Of a stretch of DNA of 64,000 bases, positions 42,050-50,776 are shown one piece after another. Source of the stretch: Lutibacter litoralis. GTDB lineage: Bacteria; Bacteroidota; Bacteroidia; Flavobacteriales; Flavobacteriaceae. Where the stretch lies: positions 248,001 through 312,000 of the forward strand of contig NZ_BMNS01000002.1 of NCBI RefSeq assembly GCF_014646675.1. The letters run 5' to 3'. Made by a program: the position numbers and the translations under genes. Below the pieces are notes generated by a model. That model was not told the origin of the DNA. It ran no database searches and was given only the letters and a program-made list of their open reading frames with translations. Positions within the stretch are counted from its first letter, which is position 1. The number at the start of each line of letters is the position of its first letter.

Positions 42050-43108
42050 CTAGATCATTTTTTCTAATATTTTAATATACAAATCTATTCCTTCTTCAAT
42101 TTCTCGAATATAAATAAATTCATCGGCTGTGTGTGAACGTAAACTTTCTCCTGGACCTAATTTTAGAGAAGGACAGGTTAATATTGCCTGATCTGAGATT
42201 GTTGGCGAACCATAAGTTGTTCTTCCTAATTTAATACCCGCTTTTACTATCTCATGCTCTTTTGGAATTGATGAAGAGTTTAAACGTTGTGATCTTGGAC
42301 AAACCTCTGCCCTTACATTTTCCTGTATAATTTCAAAAACCTCTTGATTTGAATAACAGTCAGTTACACGAACATCTACCACAAATTTACAACTTGAAGG
42401 AATTACATTGTGTTGGCTTCCTGCTTCAATTTGTGTAACAGTCATTCTAACGTTTCCTAGCGTTTCTGAAATCTTTGGAAATTCATATGTTTGAAACCAA
42501 TTTATATCTTTAATTGCATTGTAAATTGCATTATCTGCATTTCCATGAGCTGCGTGTCCAGAAGTTCCTTTAGCTTCACAATTTAATACCATCAATCCTT
42601 TTTCTGAAATTGCCAAATTCATTAAAGTTGGTTCCCCAACAATGGCAAAATCAATTTTTGGCAATATAGGAATAATACTTACCAAACTATTTGGCCCCGT
42701 ATTTTCTTCTTCTGCTGAAGCCACCATTACAAAATTATATTTTAAATCTTTTCTATCATATAAATATGTAAATGTTGCTAATAATGAAACCAAACAACCT
42801 CCGGCATCATTACTTCCCAAACCGTATAATTTTCCATCAATAATTTCTGGAAGCAGAGGATCACGCGTATATCCTTTGTTCGGTTTAACAGTGTCGTGAT
42901 GAGAGTTTAATAAAATTGTTTTTTTTGAAGGATCAAAATATTTATTCTTTGCCCAAACATTATGAACTTCACTTTCAAATTTTATATTATGATCTGAAAA
43001 CCATTGCATTATTAGCAAAGCTGTTTCATTTTCTTCTCCTGAAAACGATTGTTTCGAAATTAATTTTTGAAGCAATTCAATAGCTTCTTCTGTAAGTTGT
43101 TTTATCAT
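42050..43108 (-). CDS. argE: M20-family acetylornithine/acetylcitrulline deacetylase
   Basis: A 352-residue zinc peptidase-fold deacylase. Metal ligands lie in LLNSHHDTVKP and GSNDAGGC, and the catalytic Glu in SAEEENTGPNS (about 130-140). With ArgF' in the same operon the expected substrate is N-acetyl-L-citrulline (giving citrulline for ArgG), though N-acetylornithine is possible. Only 2 bp from argB. Confidence 0.92.
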   Translation of the reverse strand: MIKQLTEEAIELLQKLISKQSFSGEENETALLIMQWFSDHNIKFESEVHNVWAKNKYFDPSKKTILLNSHHDTVKPNKGYTRDPLLPEIIDGKLYGLGSNDAGGCLVSLLATFTYLYDRKDLKYNFVMVASAEEENTGPNSLVSIIPILPKIDFAIVGEPTLMNLAISEKGLMVLNCEAKGTSGHAAHGNADNAIYNAIKDINWFQTYEFPKISETLGNVRMTVTQIEAGSQHNVIPSSCKFVVDVRVTDCYSNQEVFEIIQENVRAEVCPRSQRLNSSSIPKEHEIVKAGIKLGRTTYGSPTISDQAILTCPSLKLGPGESLRSHTADEFIYIREIEEGIDLYIKILEKMI

Positions 43109-43110
43109 TT

Positions 43111-43893
43111 TTACAAACTTAATGTCGTGTATAATTTAGTTGAACTTTTTACTAATGAAGCATCTCCTATTTTCACCTTATCAACACCTTTCTCAAGTGA
43201 ATTAAAACAATTGTGCATTTTAGGAAGCATTCCATCAGCAATAACTCCTTTAACTACTAGTTGTTCATATTTTTCTGAATTAATTTGTTCTATAACCGAA
43301 TTTTTATCTTCTATATCCTCCAAGACACCTTTTAATTCAAAAACAAAATTTAGTTCTGTTTTATATAGATTACTCATTCCAATGGCAACTTCTGATGCAA
43401 TTGTATCTGCATTTGTATTTAATAATTGTCCATTTTTATCGTGGGTAATCGCGCAAAAAACTGGAGTTACATTATTTTTAATTAACACACCTATTATTTC
43501 TGAATTTATAGCGTCAACATCGCCCGCAAACCCATAATCAATATCTTTTACAATACGTTTGTGTGCTAAAATACAGTTGGCATCGGCGCCAGAAAGTCCC
43601 ATTGCATTACATCCAAAACTTTGCAAATTGGCTATTATTTTCTTATTGAGTAGACCGGCATACACCATAGTTACAACCTCAACTGTTGCTTCATCAGTCA
43701 CCCTACGTCCATTAATCATTTTAGGTTCCAATCCCATAGCTGCGGAAACCTCTGAAGCTTTTCTCCCTCCCCCATGAACCAATATTTTAGGTCCTTCTAA
43801 AGCTGCAAAATCTTTTAAAAAGGAGCGCAACGCATCTTCGTTATTTATGACGTTTCCTCCTATTTTTACAATTTTTAATATTTGGTTTTTCAT
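43111..43893 (-). CDS. argB: acetylglutamate kinase
   Basis: A 260-residue amino acid kinase. It has VKIGGNVINN at the start, HGGGRKASEV (about 40-49), the substrate-binding INGRRVTDEATVEVV, GLSGADAN, and the ATP-site NTNADTIASEVA. It lacks the N-terminal arginine-sensing helix of hexameric kinases, so feedback control by arginine at this enzyme is not expected. Confidence 0.96.
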   Translation of the reverse strand: MKNQILKIVKIGGNVINNEDALRSFLKDFAALEGPKILVHGGGRKASEVSAAMGLEPKMINGRRVTDEATVEVVTMVYAGLLNKKIIANLQSFGCNAMGLSGADANCILAHKRIVKDIDYGFAGDVDAINSEIIGVLIKNNVTPVFCAITHDKNGQLLNTNADTIASEVAIGMSNLYKTELNFVFELKGVLEDIEDKNSVIEQINSEKYEQLVVKGVIADGMLPKMHNCFNSLEKGVDKVKIGDASLVKSSTKLYTTLSL

Positions 43894-43912
43894 TATTTGA
43901 ATTTATTTCGAA

Positions 43913-43992
43913 TGTCATACTGAACCAAAGCGAAGTATCACATCTCATTAATTGAGATTCTTCATTTCGTTATCACTTCATTCAGAATGACA
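43913..43992. repeat. palindromic intergenic repeat (TGTCATxCTGAA type)
   Basis: The ends TGTCATACTGAA (43913-43924) and TTCAGAATGACA (43981-43992) are inverted repeats with one mismatch. Inside, ATCTCATTAATTGAGAT is itself a palindrome. This matches the TGTCATTCTGA/GAAGAATCTC family of dispersed intergenic elements common in Bacteroidota genomes. It fills the gap between argB and argF'. Confidence 0.7.
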
Positions 43993-44001
43993 AAATCATA
44001 A

Positions 44002-44949
44002 TTATAAACTTTCAAGTATTTTTTTCAACACAATTTGAGCAGCATATGTTCTATTATTTGCTTGTTCTATAACAATAGAATTTCTTGAATCAATTACTTC
44101 ATCGGCTACAATTACATTTCTTCTAACTGGCAAACAATGCATAAACTTTCCACTGTTTGTTAATTTCATTTTATCCGCTGTTAACATCCAATTAGGATCA
44201 CTTATCATTACTTCTCCATATTCTTTAAAAGAACTCCAGTTTTTTACATACACAAAATCTGCATTTTCTAAGGCTTTTTCTTGGTTGTATTCAATTTTAG
44301 AATTTTTAGTAATTTTCGGATCCAATTCATACCCTTTTGGATGTGTAATTACAAAATCTGCATCTTGCAACTGCATCATTTCTACAAACGAATTTGCAAC
44401 TGCATGTGGTAAAGCTTTTGGATGTGGTGCCCAAGAAAGCACTACTTTTGGTTTGTGTGGAACTTTATTTTCTTCCATAGTAATTGCATCAGCCAAAGCT
44501 TGTAATGGGTGCCCTGTTGCACTTTCCATATTTACTACCGGTATTCCTGCGTACTTTTTAAAATTGTTTAATACAACCTCTGCTAAATCCTTTTCTTTAT
44601 CAGTTAAACTTGCAAAAGCTCTAATTGCAACAATATCACAATACTGTGCAATTACTTTTGCAGCTTCTTTTACGTGTTCAGATTTATCTTGATTCATTTT
44701 AACTCCATCTTCATACTCTAGTTGCCAACCTTCACTCCCAAAATTCATAACAATACAGTTTAAACCTAAATTTTGAGCTGCTTTTTGAGTGCTTAAACGC
44801 GTACGAAGGCTATTATTAAAAAAAAGCAAACAAATAGTTTTTCCTTTACCAAGAAAACCAAATTCGAGTTCATTCTTTTTTAATTCAACAGCTTCATCTA
44901 CAACTGCCTGCAGATTATCTAAATCGTTGATATGTAAGTAATTTTGCAT
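44002..44949 (-). CDS. argF': N-acetyl- (or N-succinyl-) ornithine carbamoyltransferase
   Basis: A 315-residue carbamoyltransferase of the ArgF' group that works on an acylated ornithine. It has the carbamoyl-phosphate motif FNNSLRTRLSTQ (in place of STRTR), the conserved Trp in EGWQLEYEDG, the SWAPHPKALPHAV block seen only in acyl-ornithine enzymes, and HCLPVRRNV. At the position that separates acetyl- (Glu) from succinyl- (Pro) ornithine enzymes, 15 residues after that Trp, it has Ser. The acyl group is therefore not settled by sequence, though the acetyl-type pathway genes around it favour acetyl. Confidence 0.93.
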   Translation of the reverse strand: MQNYLHINDLDNLQAVVDEAVELKKNELEFGFLGKGKTICLLFFNNSLRTRLSTQKAAQNLGLNCIVMNFGSEGWQLEYEDGVKMNQDKSEHVKEAAKVIAQYCDIVAIRAFASLTDKEKDLAEVVLNNFKKYAGIPVVNMESATGHPLQALADAITMEENKVPHKPKVVLSWAPHPKALPHAVANSFVEMMQLQDADFVITHPKGYELDPKITKNSKIEYNQEKALENADFVYVKNWSSFKEYGEVMISDPNWMLTADKMKLTNSGKFMHCLPVRRNVIVADEVIDSRNSIVIEQANNRTYAAQIVLKKILESL

Positions 44950-44950
44950 T

Positions 44951-45739
44951 TTATTTTAAAATTATTTTAGTAAATTTTGATGTATTATTAATCGCATTCA
45001 CTATAAAGTTATCATTTAATCCGTTTACAATCCAAGTTTCAATATTTGCTTTTTGTGCAATTTCAGCTGCGTCAATTTTTGTAGTCATTCCACCTGTTCC
45101 GTGCATAGAAATAGCATTTTGTATTTGAGTTTTTAAAACTTCAATATTTGAAGTTTCTTTAATAGTTTGAAAACCTCTAGCTTCAATAGATTCTTTGGTG
45201 TAAATTCCGTTAGTATTTGTTGCTATTATTAGCATATCTACTTTTAAAAGTGCTGCAGCTAAAGCAGATAGTTTATCGTTATCACCAAATTTAATTTCAT
45301 CGGTTGCAACGGTATCATTTTCATTAATAATTGGAATGTAATTATTTTTAACCAACACATTAATTGTGTTTTTTATATTGGTTTTTGATTCTTCCTCTTT
45401 AAAATCTGAATACGACAATAAGCACTGTGACGTTAGAAGGCCTAATTCCCAAAAATTCTCGTGAAAAATACGCATCAAATGGGGTTGTCCAATAGATGCC
45501 AATGCTTGTTTTACATTTATTGGTTTGCCATTACTTTCTAATTGAACAAATTGCTTTGCAACCGCAATTGCGCCTGAACTTACAATTATAAATTCATACT
45601 CATCTTTTAAAGAAGCTATTTGACGCGCAATATCCTCTAGTTTACCTCTAGAAATTTGATTGGTTTCTTTTGTTAAAACATTGGAACCAATCTTCAATAA
45701 TATGCGTTTTTTACCTGATTTCCCCATCGCCAAAAACAT
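44951..45739 (-). CDS. proB: glutamate 5-kinase (short form, no PUA domain)
   Basis: A 262-residue amino acid kinase making gamma-glutamyl phosphate for proline. It has LLKIGSNVLTKE at the start, IVSSGAIAVAKQ, NENDTVATDEIKFGDNDKLSALAA, and the late GTGGMTTKIDAAEIA motif. The C-terminal PUA domain of longer ProB proteins is absent. Two starts are possible (45739, or 45727 giving MGKSGKKRI). Either overlaps the end of the truncated proA just upstream, the coupling expected for proA-proB. With proA collapsed, its product has no visible consumer in this window. Confidence 0.93.
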   Translation of the reverse strand: MFLAMGKSGKKRILLKIGSNVLTKETNQISRGKLEDIARQIASLKDEYEFIIVSSGAIAVAKQFVQLESNGKPINVKQALASIGQPHLMRIFHENFWELGLLTSQCLLSYSDFKEEESKTNIKNTINVLVKNNYIPIINENDTVATDEIKFGDNDKLSALAAALLKVDMLIIATNTNGIYTKESIEARGFQTIKETSNIEVLKTQIQNAISMHGTGGMTTKIDAAEIAQKANIETWIVNGLNDNFIVNAINNTSKFTKIILK

Positions 45740-45941
45740 ACCATTTATTTTTTACCAAATACTTAAAACCTTTTGACCCCTTATGATGCAATTTACCTAT
45801 ACTTATAGACAATTTGTCACCAAAACATGAATCCAATTCAATTTTATTTACTGCTAAAATAGCGTCTTTTTCATCTGCTATTAATTCAGCCATCATATAT
45901 AAAACATCATTCCGCTGTTTTTCTGATAATAGTGAATTCAT
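45711..45941 (-). pseudogene. proA: proA remnant: gamma-glutamyl phosphate reductase with a large internal in-frame deletion
   Basis: A 76-codon ORF at the operon position where proA normally lies (between argD and proB). Residues 1-38 (starting MNSLLSEKQRNDVLYMMAEL) match the N-terminus of ProA. Residues about 45-76 (GDKLSISIGKLHHKG, then KWYVFGDGEIR) match its last 30 or so residues, normally like GAExGISTxKLHARG and GDGxIR. The 330-340 residues between, including the catalytic Cys and NADPH site, are missing, yet the frame, start and stop are intact. The product cannot be a reductase. An assembly error is possible but the in-frame join argues for a real deletion. Confidence 0.8.
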
Positions 45942-47068
45942 TATACCAAAACTTCTTTTAATGCATTTATAAAAATAGCTACTTGCTCTTTTGTTATTGT
46001 TAAAGGTGGCAATATTCTTAGTAAATTTTTATTACTAGAACCACCTGTAAAAATATGCTTATCAAAAATTAGCTTTTTTCTTAATTCTCCTACTTCAAAA
46101 TCAAATTCAAGACCTAACATCAAGCCTTTTCCTTTTACTTTTTTAATTTTTGGAACGGATTTAATTTCTTTTAAAAAATAGTTATACACTTCATTTACAT
46201 TGTCCATTAAATGCTCTTCTTCAATAATATCTAATACAGAAATTGCTGCGGCACATGCTAAATGATTCCCACCAAAAGTTGTACCTAACATTCCGTATTT
46301 TGCTTTAATCCTTTTTGAAATTAACACGCCACCTATTGGAAAACCGTTTGCCATTCCTTTGGCTGTAGTAATAATATCTGGTTTTATTTTATGATGTTGA
46401 AATGCAAAAAATTGACCACTTCTAGCGTATCCCGACTGAATTTCATCTAAAATCAATAAAGTTTTACTCTTTTTACATGCCTTTTTAACTTTTTTAAAGA
46501 ATTTCTTCTCGCCTTCATCCAAACCTCCAACACCCTGAATTCCTTCAATAATAACTGCTGCGACATCTCCTTTTCCCAATTCGTGAATTACCAATCCAAT
46601 ATCATTTAGAGGAAGAAAAGTTACTTCTTGCTGTAAATTTATAGGTGCATTAATATTTAAATTATCGGTTGCGGCAACTGCTGCAGAAGTTCTACCATGG
46701 AAGGCATTTTTAAACGACACTATTCTACTTTTTCCAGTAACAAAAGAAGCTAATTTCAATGCATTTTCATTTGCCTCAGCACCAGAATTACATAAAAATA
46801 AATTGTATTTTTCACACCCAGAAATGCGTCCTAACTTTTCGGCTAATTCTTGTTGCAACGGATTTTGAATTGAATTTGAATAAAACCCAATTTTATTTAA
46901 TTGTTGGGTAATAGATTGAACATACTTTGGATGTGTATGTCCCACAGAAATAACTCCGTGACCACCATATAAATCCAAATATTTTATTCCATTTTCATCC
47001 CAAACATATGCTCCCTCAGCTTTTACAGGCTTTACATTATAGAGCGGATAGACATCAAATAATTCCAT
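45941..47068 (-). CDS. argD: acetylornithine aminotransferase
   Basis: A 375-residue class III PLP aminotransferase. It has the DLYGGHGVISVGHTHP start, NSGAEANENALKLA, FHGRTSAAVAAT, LDEIQSGYARSG and the PLP lysine in TTAKGMANGFPIGGV. It transfers an amino group from glutamate to N-acetylglutamate semialdehyde. Its stop codon overlaps the proA remnant start by one base. Confidence 0.95.
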   Translation of the reverse strand: MELFDVYPLYNVKPVKAEGAYVWDENGIKYLDLYGGHGVISVGHTHPKYVQSITQQLNKIGFYSNSIQNPLQQELAEKLGRISGCEKYNLFLCNSGAEANENALKLASFVTGKSRIVSFKNAFHGRTSAAVAATDNLNINAPINLQQEVTFLPLNDIGLVIHELGKGDVAAVIIEGIQGVGGLDEGEKKFFKKVKKACKKSKTLLILDEIQSGYARSGQFFAFQHHKIKPDIITTAKGMANGFPIGGVLISKRIKAKYGMLGTTFGGNHLACAAAISVLDIIEEEHLMDNVNEVYNYFLKEIKSVPKIKKVKGKGLMLGLEFDFEVGELRKKLIFDKHIFTGGSSNKNLLRILPPLTITKEQVAIFINALKEVLV

Positions 47069-47078
47069 AATTCAATTT

Positions 47079-47873
47079 TTAAATCTGATTAATTTTTTCG
47101 AACGAAGTTACTAAACCTCTTATTAATGAAGAGCTTAAACCTTGGTGTTCCATTTCGTTTAAACCTTCAATAGTACAACCACTTGGAGTGGTTACTTTAT
47201 CTATTTCTTGCTCTGGGTGATTTCCAGATTTTATAAGTAAACTAGCAGCTCCTAAAGCAGTTTGCATAGACAATTCCTGTGCTTCCTCAGCATCAAAACC
47301 AAGCTGAACAGCACCTTGGGTAGTTGCCCTAATTAGACGCATCCAAAATGCTATTCCACTAGCACAAATTACAGTTGCTGCTTGCATTAAATTTTCTTCG
47401 ATACACATAGTTTGGCCTAAAGAATTAAAAATTGTTTTTGCAAATTCTATATTCTTTTTCCCTCTTGAATTGACACTTAAACAAGTCATTGATTGACCCA
47501 CAGAAATAGCCGTATTTGGCATACTTCTAACAATAGCCACTTCAGTTCCTAATACAGCTTCAATATCGGCAATTTTCCTACCAGTTACAACGGAAATAAC
47601 TGTATGCCTTTTAGGGTTTATTACTTCTTTAATTTCATCTAAAACCCCCTGTATTTGGGCTGGTTGCACCGCAATAATAATAACATCAGAAAAGCGGACT
47701 GCTCTTTTATTCTCGGTTGAAATTTTAACATTTGGCAATTTACTCCAACCTTCTAAAGATTCAGTATTTCGTTTTGTTAGGTATAAATTCTTGAACTTAA
47801 AATTGTCTTGAGACAAAATACCAATAGCTATTGAATATCCTAAATTTCCTGTACCTAAAATTGCTATTTTCAT
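47079..47873 (-). CDS. proC: pyrroline-5-carboxylate reductase
   Basis: A 264-residue NADPH-dependent reductase for the last step of proline synthesis. The N-terminal dinucleotide motif is ILGTGNLGYSIA. It also shows IVRSMPNTAISVGQSMT and the conserved C-terminal VTTPSGCTIEGLNEMEHQG. It lies between argC and argD, the usual place in Flavobacteriia. It would still be needed if P5C came from ornithine rather than from glutamate. Confidence 0.96.
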   Translation of the reverse strand: MKIAILGTGNLGYSIAIGILSQDNFKFKNLYLTKRNTESLEGWSKLPNVKISTENKRAVRFSDVIIIAVQPAQIQGVLDEIKEVINPKRHTVISVVTGRKIADIEAVLGTEVAIVRSMPNTAISVGQSMTCLSVNSRGKKNIEFAKTIFNSLGQTMCIEENLMQAATVICASGIAFWMRLIRATTQGAVQLGFDAEEAQELSMQTALGAASLLIKSGNHPEQEIDKVTTPSGCTIEGLNEMEHQGLSSSLIRGLVTSFEKINQI

Positions 47874-47901
47874 ATTGTTGGTTTAATATCTTAATTACTT
47901 A

Positions 47902-47966
47902 TCATTCCTGCAAAAGCAAGAATCTATAGCTTGTCTGGTTCTGGTTTCCTGCTTTCGCAGGAATGA
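47902..47966. repeat. palindromic intergenic repeat (TCATTCCTGCGAAAGCAGG type)
   Basis: The arms at 47902-47920 and 47948-47966 are inverted repeats of 19 bp with two mismatches, ending CGCAGGAATGA on the right. This is the GTCATTCCTGCGAAAGCAGGA family of dispersed bacterial palindromes. It occupies the gap between argC and proC. Confidence 0.7.
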
Positions 47967-47992
47967 CAAACATTTTACATATTATCAATAAA

Positions 47993-48970
47993 CTAAAATG
48001 AATTAGCTTTCAATTTTAATCCTTCTGTTTCCTCAAAACCAAGCATTAAATTCATATTTTGAATTGCTTGACCAGACGCTCCCTTTAATAAATTATCTAT
48101 TTCTGAAGTTATTAACAACATTCTTTCGTGCTTTTGTAAATGCAAGAAACAATTATTGGTATTTACCACTTGTTTTAAATGAATTGGTATTTTAGATACG
48201 TGTGTAAAAACGGCTTCTTTATAATAATCTTCAAATAATTGATATGCTTTTTCTATTCTTTCATCAAATTTTAAATAGATAGAAGTAAAAATTCCTCTAC
48301 TAAAATTCCCTCTATTTGGAATAAAAAACAACTCATTATTAAAATTATTTTGAAGTGCTTTTAAACTTTCTCCTATTTCACCTAGATGCTGATGTGTAAA
48401 AGCTTTATACACCGAAAAATTATTATCTCTCCACGCAAAATGTGTTGTTGCCCCAGGAGAAGCTCCAGCTCCTGTAGCTCCTGTAGTTGCATTAATATGT
48501 ACAGAACCATTTAACAAACCTGCATTTGCCAGAGGCAACAAGGCCAACTCAATTGATGTTGCAAAACAACCTGGATTTGCTATATGATTTGCTATTTTAA
48601 TGTTGTCTTTCTGAAGTTCTGGAAGTCCATATACAAATTCTTTCCCTTGAAAAACAGCATCTGCTTTTAATCTAAAATCATTGCTTAAATCAATAACTTT
48701 AGTGCTTTTAGAAAAGGAATTATTTTCTAAAAAAGCAGTTGAATTTCCGTGCCCTAGACATAAAAATAAGACATCTACATTTTTATTTATTGTATCGGTA
48801 AATTTCAAGTCTAATGTTCCCAATAAATCTTGATGTACTTGATATATAAAATTCCCAGCATTTGACGTACTGTACACAAAATCCAGTTCTACTTGAGAGT
48901 GATTTACCAGCAATCTTATTAATTCACCCGCTGTATAGCCAGCTCCCCCAACTATTCCTACCTTAATCAT
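47993..48970 (-). CDS. argC: N-acetyl-gamma-glutamyl-phosphate reductase
   Basis: A 325-residue reductase. The NADP motif is VGGAGYTAGELIRLL (7-21), the catalytic Cys135 lies in ANPGCFATSIELALLPL, and TGATGAGASPG follows. It overlaps the argG stop by four bases (ATGA type), a clear sign of one operon. Confidence 0.97.
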   Translation of the reverse strand: MIKVGIVGGAGYTAGELIRLLVNHSQVELDFVYSTSNAGNFIYQVHQDLLGTLDLKFTDTINKNVDVLFLCLGHGNSTAFLENNSFSKSTKVIDLSNDFRLKADAVFQGKEFVYGLPELQKDNIKIANHIANPGCFATSIELALLPLANAGLLNGSVHINATTGATGAGASPGATTHFAWRDNNFSVYKAFTHQHLGEIGESLKALQNNFNNELFFIPNRGNFSRGIFTSIYLKFDERIEKAYQLFEDYYKEAVFTHVSKIPIHLKQVVNTNNCFLHLQKHERMLLITSEIDNLLKGASGQAIQNMNLMLGFEETEGLKLKANSF

Positions 48971-50154
48971 AATTCTGAATTTACACTGTGATAAATTTTG
49001 TTTGCAGTACCCAAGATCTTAATAAATCCTTTGGCGTCTTCTGCAGACCAAGCTTTATTCGTTTCTCCATATTCGCCGAATTTAGATTTCATTAAATCGT
49101 GTTTAGATTCAATTCCATTTAAACTAAAATGATATGGTTTTAAAGTTACAAAAACTTCTCCTGTTACAGTTTTTTGAGAATTGGTTAAATACGCTTCAAT
49201 ATCTCGCATTGCAGGTTCAAAATATTGGCCATCGTGCAATAACATTCCGTAAGTACTACCTAAACCTTCTTTTAAATTTTGTTGCCATTTAGAAAGCACA
49301 TGTTTTTCTAATAGATGATGGGCTTTAATAATTACGGTAGCCGCTGCAGCTTCAAAACCAACCCTACCTTTAATTCCAACAATTGTATCACCAACATGAA
49401 TATCTCTACCAATAGCATATTTTGAAGCAATTGCTTCTAGCTTTAAAATAGTATTTACTGACGTATCAAATTCATCATTCAAACCTACAATTTGTCCTTT
49501 TTCAAAATGTAGTTTAATATCCGTTGGTTCTGTTTTTTCTAACTGACTTGGATATGCTTCCTCAGGCAAAGCTTGGTGTGATGTTAATGTTTCAACACCT
49601 CCAACACTTGTGCCCCAAATTCCTTTATTAATAGAATATTTTGCTTTAGACCAAGGGTAATCTACACCATGCTTTTCTAAATATGAAATTTCTTCTTGTC
49701 TAGATAATTTCAAATCTCTAATTGGCGTAATAATTTCAATGTTTGGCGCTAATGTTTGAAAAATCATATCAAAACGCACCTGATCGTTTCCTGCACCCGT
49801 GCTTCCGTGAGCAATATATTTTGCATTTATTTTTTTAGCATATTCTACTACTTCAATTGCTTGAAAAACACGCTCTGCACTTACCGACAAAGGATATGTA
49901 TTATTTTTTAATACATTTCCATAGACCATATATTTAATGGCTTTATCGTAATAAATATCTAAGATATTTTGATTTGTATGAGATTTTACGCCCATATCAT
50001 AAGCTTTTGCTTCAACTATTTTTAATTCTTCTGAAGAAAAACCTCCTGTATTTACCAATACACTATGAACTTCTAAATTTAGTTCGTTTTGTAAATATTT
50101 TACACAATATGATGTGTCTAAACCTCCGCTATATGCAACTACAACTTTTTCCAT
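48967..50154 (-). CDS. argG: argininosuccinate synthase
   Basis: A 395-residue ATP-dependent ligase joining citrulline and aspartate. The PP-loop motif AYSGGLDTSYC (8-18) is at the N-terminus, followed by the HGSTGAGNDQVRFD block and the GTSVGGVETL region. Five bp from the GNAT gene upstream. Confidence 0.97.
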   Translation of the reverse strand: MEKVVVAYSGGLDTSYCVKYLQNELNLEVHSVLVNTGGFSSEELKIVEAKAYDMGVKSHTNQNILDIYYDKAIKYMVYGNVLKNNTYPLSVSAERVFQAIEVVEYAKKINAKYIAHGSTGAGNDQVRFDMIFQTLAPNIEIITPIRDLKLSRQEEISYLEKHGVDYPWSKAKYSINKGIWGTSVGGVETLTSHQALPEEAYPSQLEKTEPTDIKLHFEKGQIVGLNDEFDTSVNTILKLEAIASKYAIGRDIHVGDTIVGIKGRVGFEAAAATVIIKAHHLLEKHVLSKWQQNLKEGLGSTYGMLLHDGQYFEPAMRDIEAYLTNSQKTVTGEVFVTLKPYHFSLNGIESKHDLMKSKFGEYGETNKAWSAEDAKGFIKILGTANKIYHSVNSEL

Positions 50155-50158
50155 GACT

Positions 50159-50776
50159 TTATTTATTATTCTTTTTTAAAAATAATGCTTGTTTTATTCT
50201 TTTTAATCTACTTAATACTTTTGAATTGTATTTGTGTGTTTTTAGGTTCTTTTCATGTTTTGGATCGTATAACATTCCAGTACACAAACACATTTTTCGC
50301 TCTGTTCTAGTTAAAACATCAAAATTTTTACAGGTTCTACAACCATTCCAAAATGCTTCATCTGTAGTTAATTCAGAAAAAGTTACTGGTTGGTAGCCTA
50401 ATTCGTAATTAATTTTTAGGACGGCCAAACCAGTAGTAATTCCAAAAATCTTTGAGTCAGGATACTTTTCTTTTGAATATTCTAAGATTTTCTTTTTGAT
50501 GGTTTTTGCCAATCCTTGGTTTCTATAATTTGGATGTACAATTAATCCAGAGTTTACAACAAAAGAAGCATTGTCCCAAGTTTCTATATAACAAAACCCC
50601 GCAAACTCATCATTTTCAATAGCTATTACAGCATCTCCTGTGCTAATTTTTTTTATAATGTATTCTGGAGTTCTTTGCGCAATACCAGTACCTCTAACTT
50701 TTGCAGACTCTTCAATAGTCTCACAAATAATTTCTGCATATTTACTATGCGATATATTAGCAATAACAACTTTCAT
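50159..50776 (-). CDS. GNAT acetyltransferase with C-terminal Cys cluster, candidate N-acetylglutamate synthase
   Basis: A 205-residue protein whose N-terminal 145 residues are a GNAT domain (acetyl-CoA loop region IVHPNYRNQGLAKTIKKKIL, preceded by FAGFCYIETW). The remaining 60 residues are basic and contain four Cys in CRTCKNFDVLTRTERKMCLC (about 150-169), a possible metal site. It is the first gene of the arginine operon and no argA or argJ is in the window, so it may perform the first step, acetylation of glutamate. That function is inferred from position. Its start codon overlaps a 9-bp complement of the leader region. Confidence 0.85.
   Translation of the reverse strand: MKVVIANISHSKYAEIICETIEESAKVRGTGIAQRTPEYIIKKISTGDAVIAIENDEFAGFCYIETWDNASFVVNSGLIVHPNYRNQGLAKTIKKKILEYSKEKYPDSKIFGITTGLAVLKINYELGYQPVTFSELTTDEAFWNGCRTCKNFDVLTRTERKMCLCTGMLYDPKHEKNLKTHKYNSKVLSRLKRIKQALFLKKNNK

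Noticed and set aside
43067-43537. 156-codon plus-strand ORF opposite argB
   Set aside because: Antisense shadow of argB and argE; no family resemblance.
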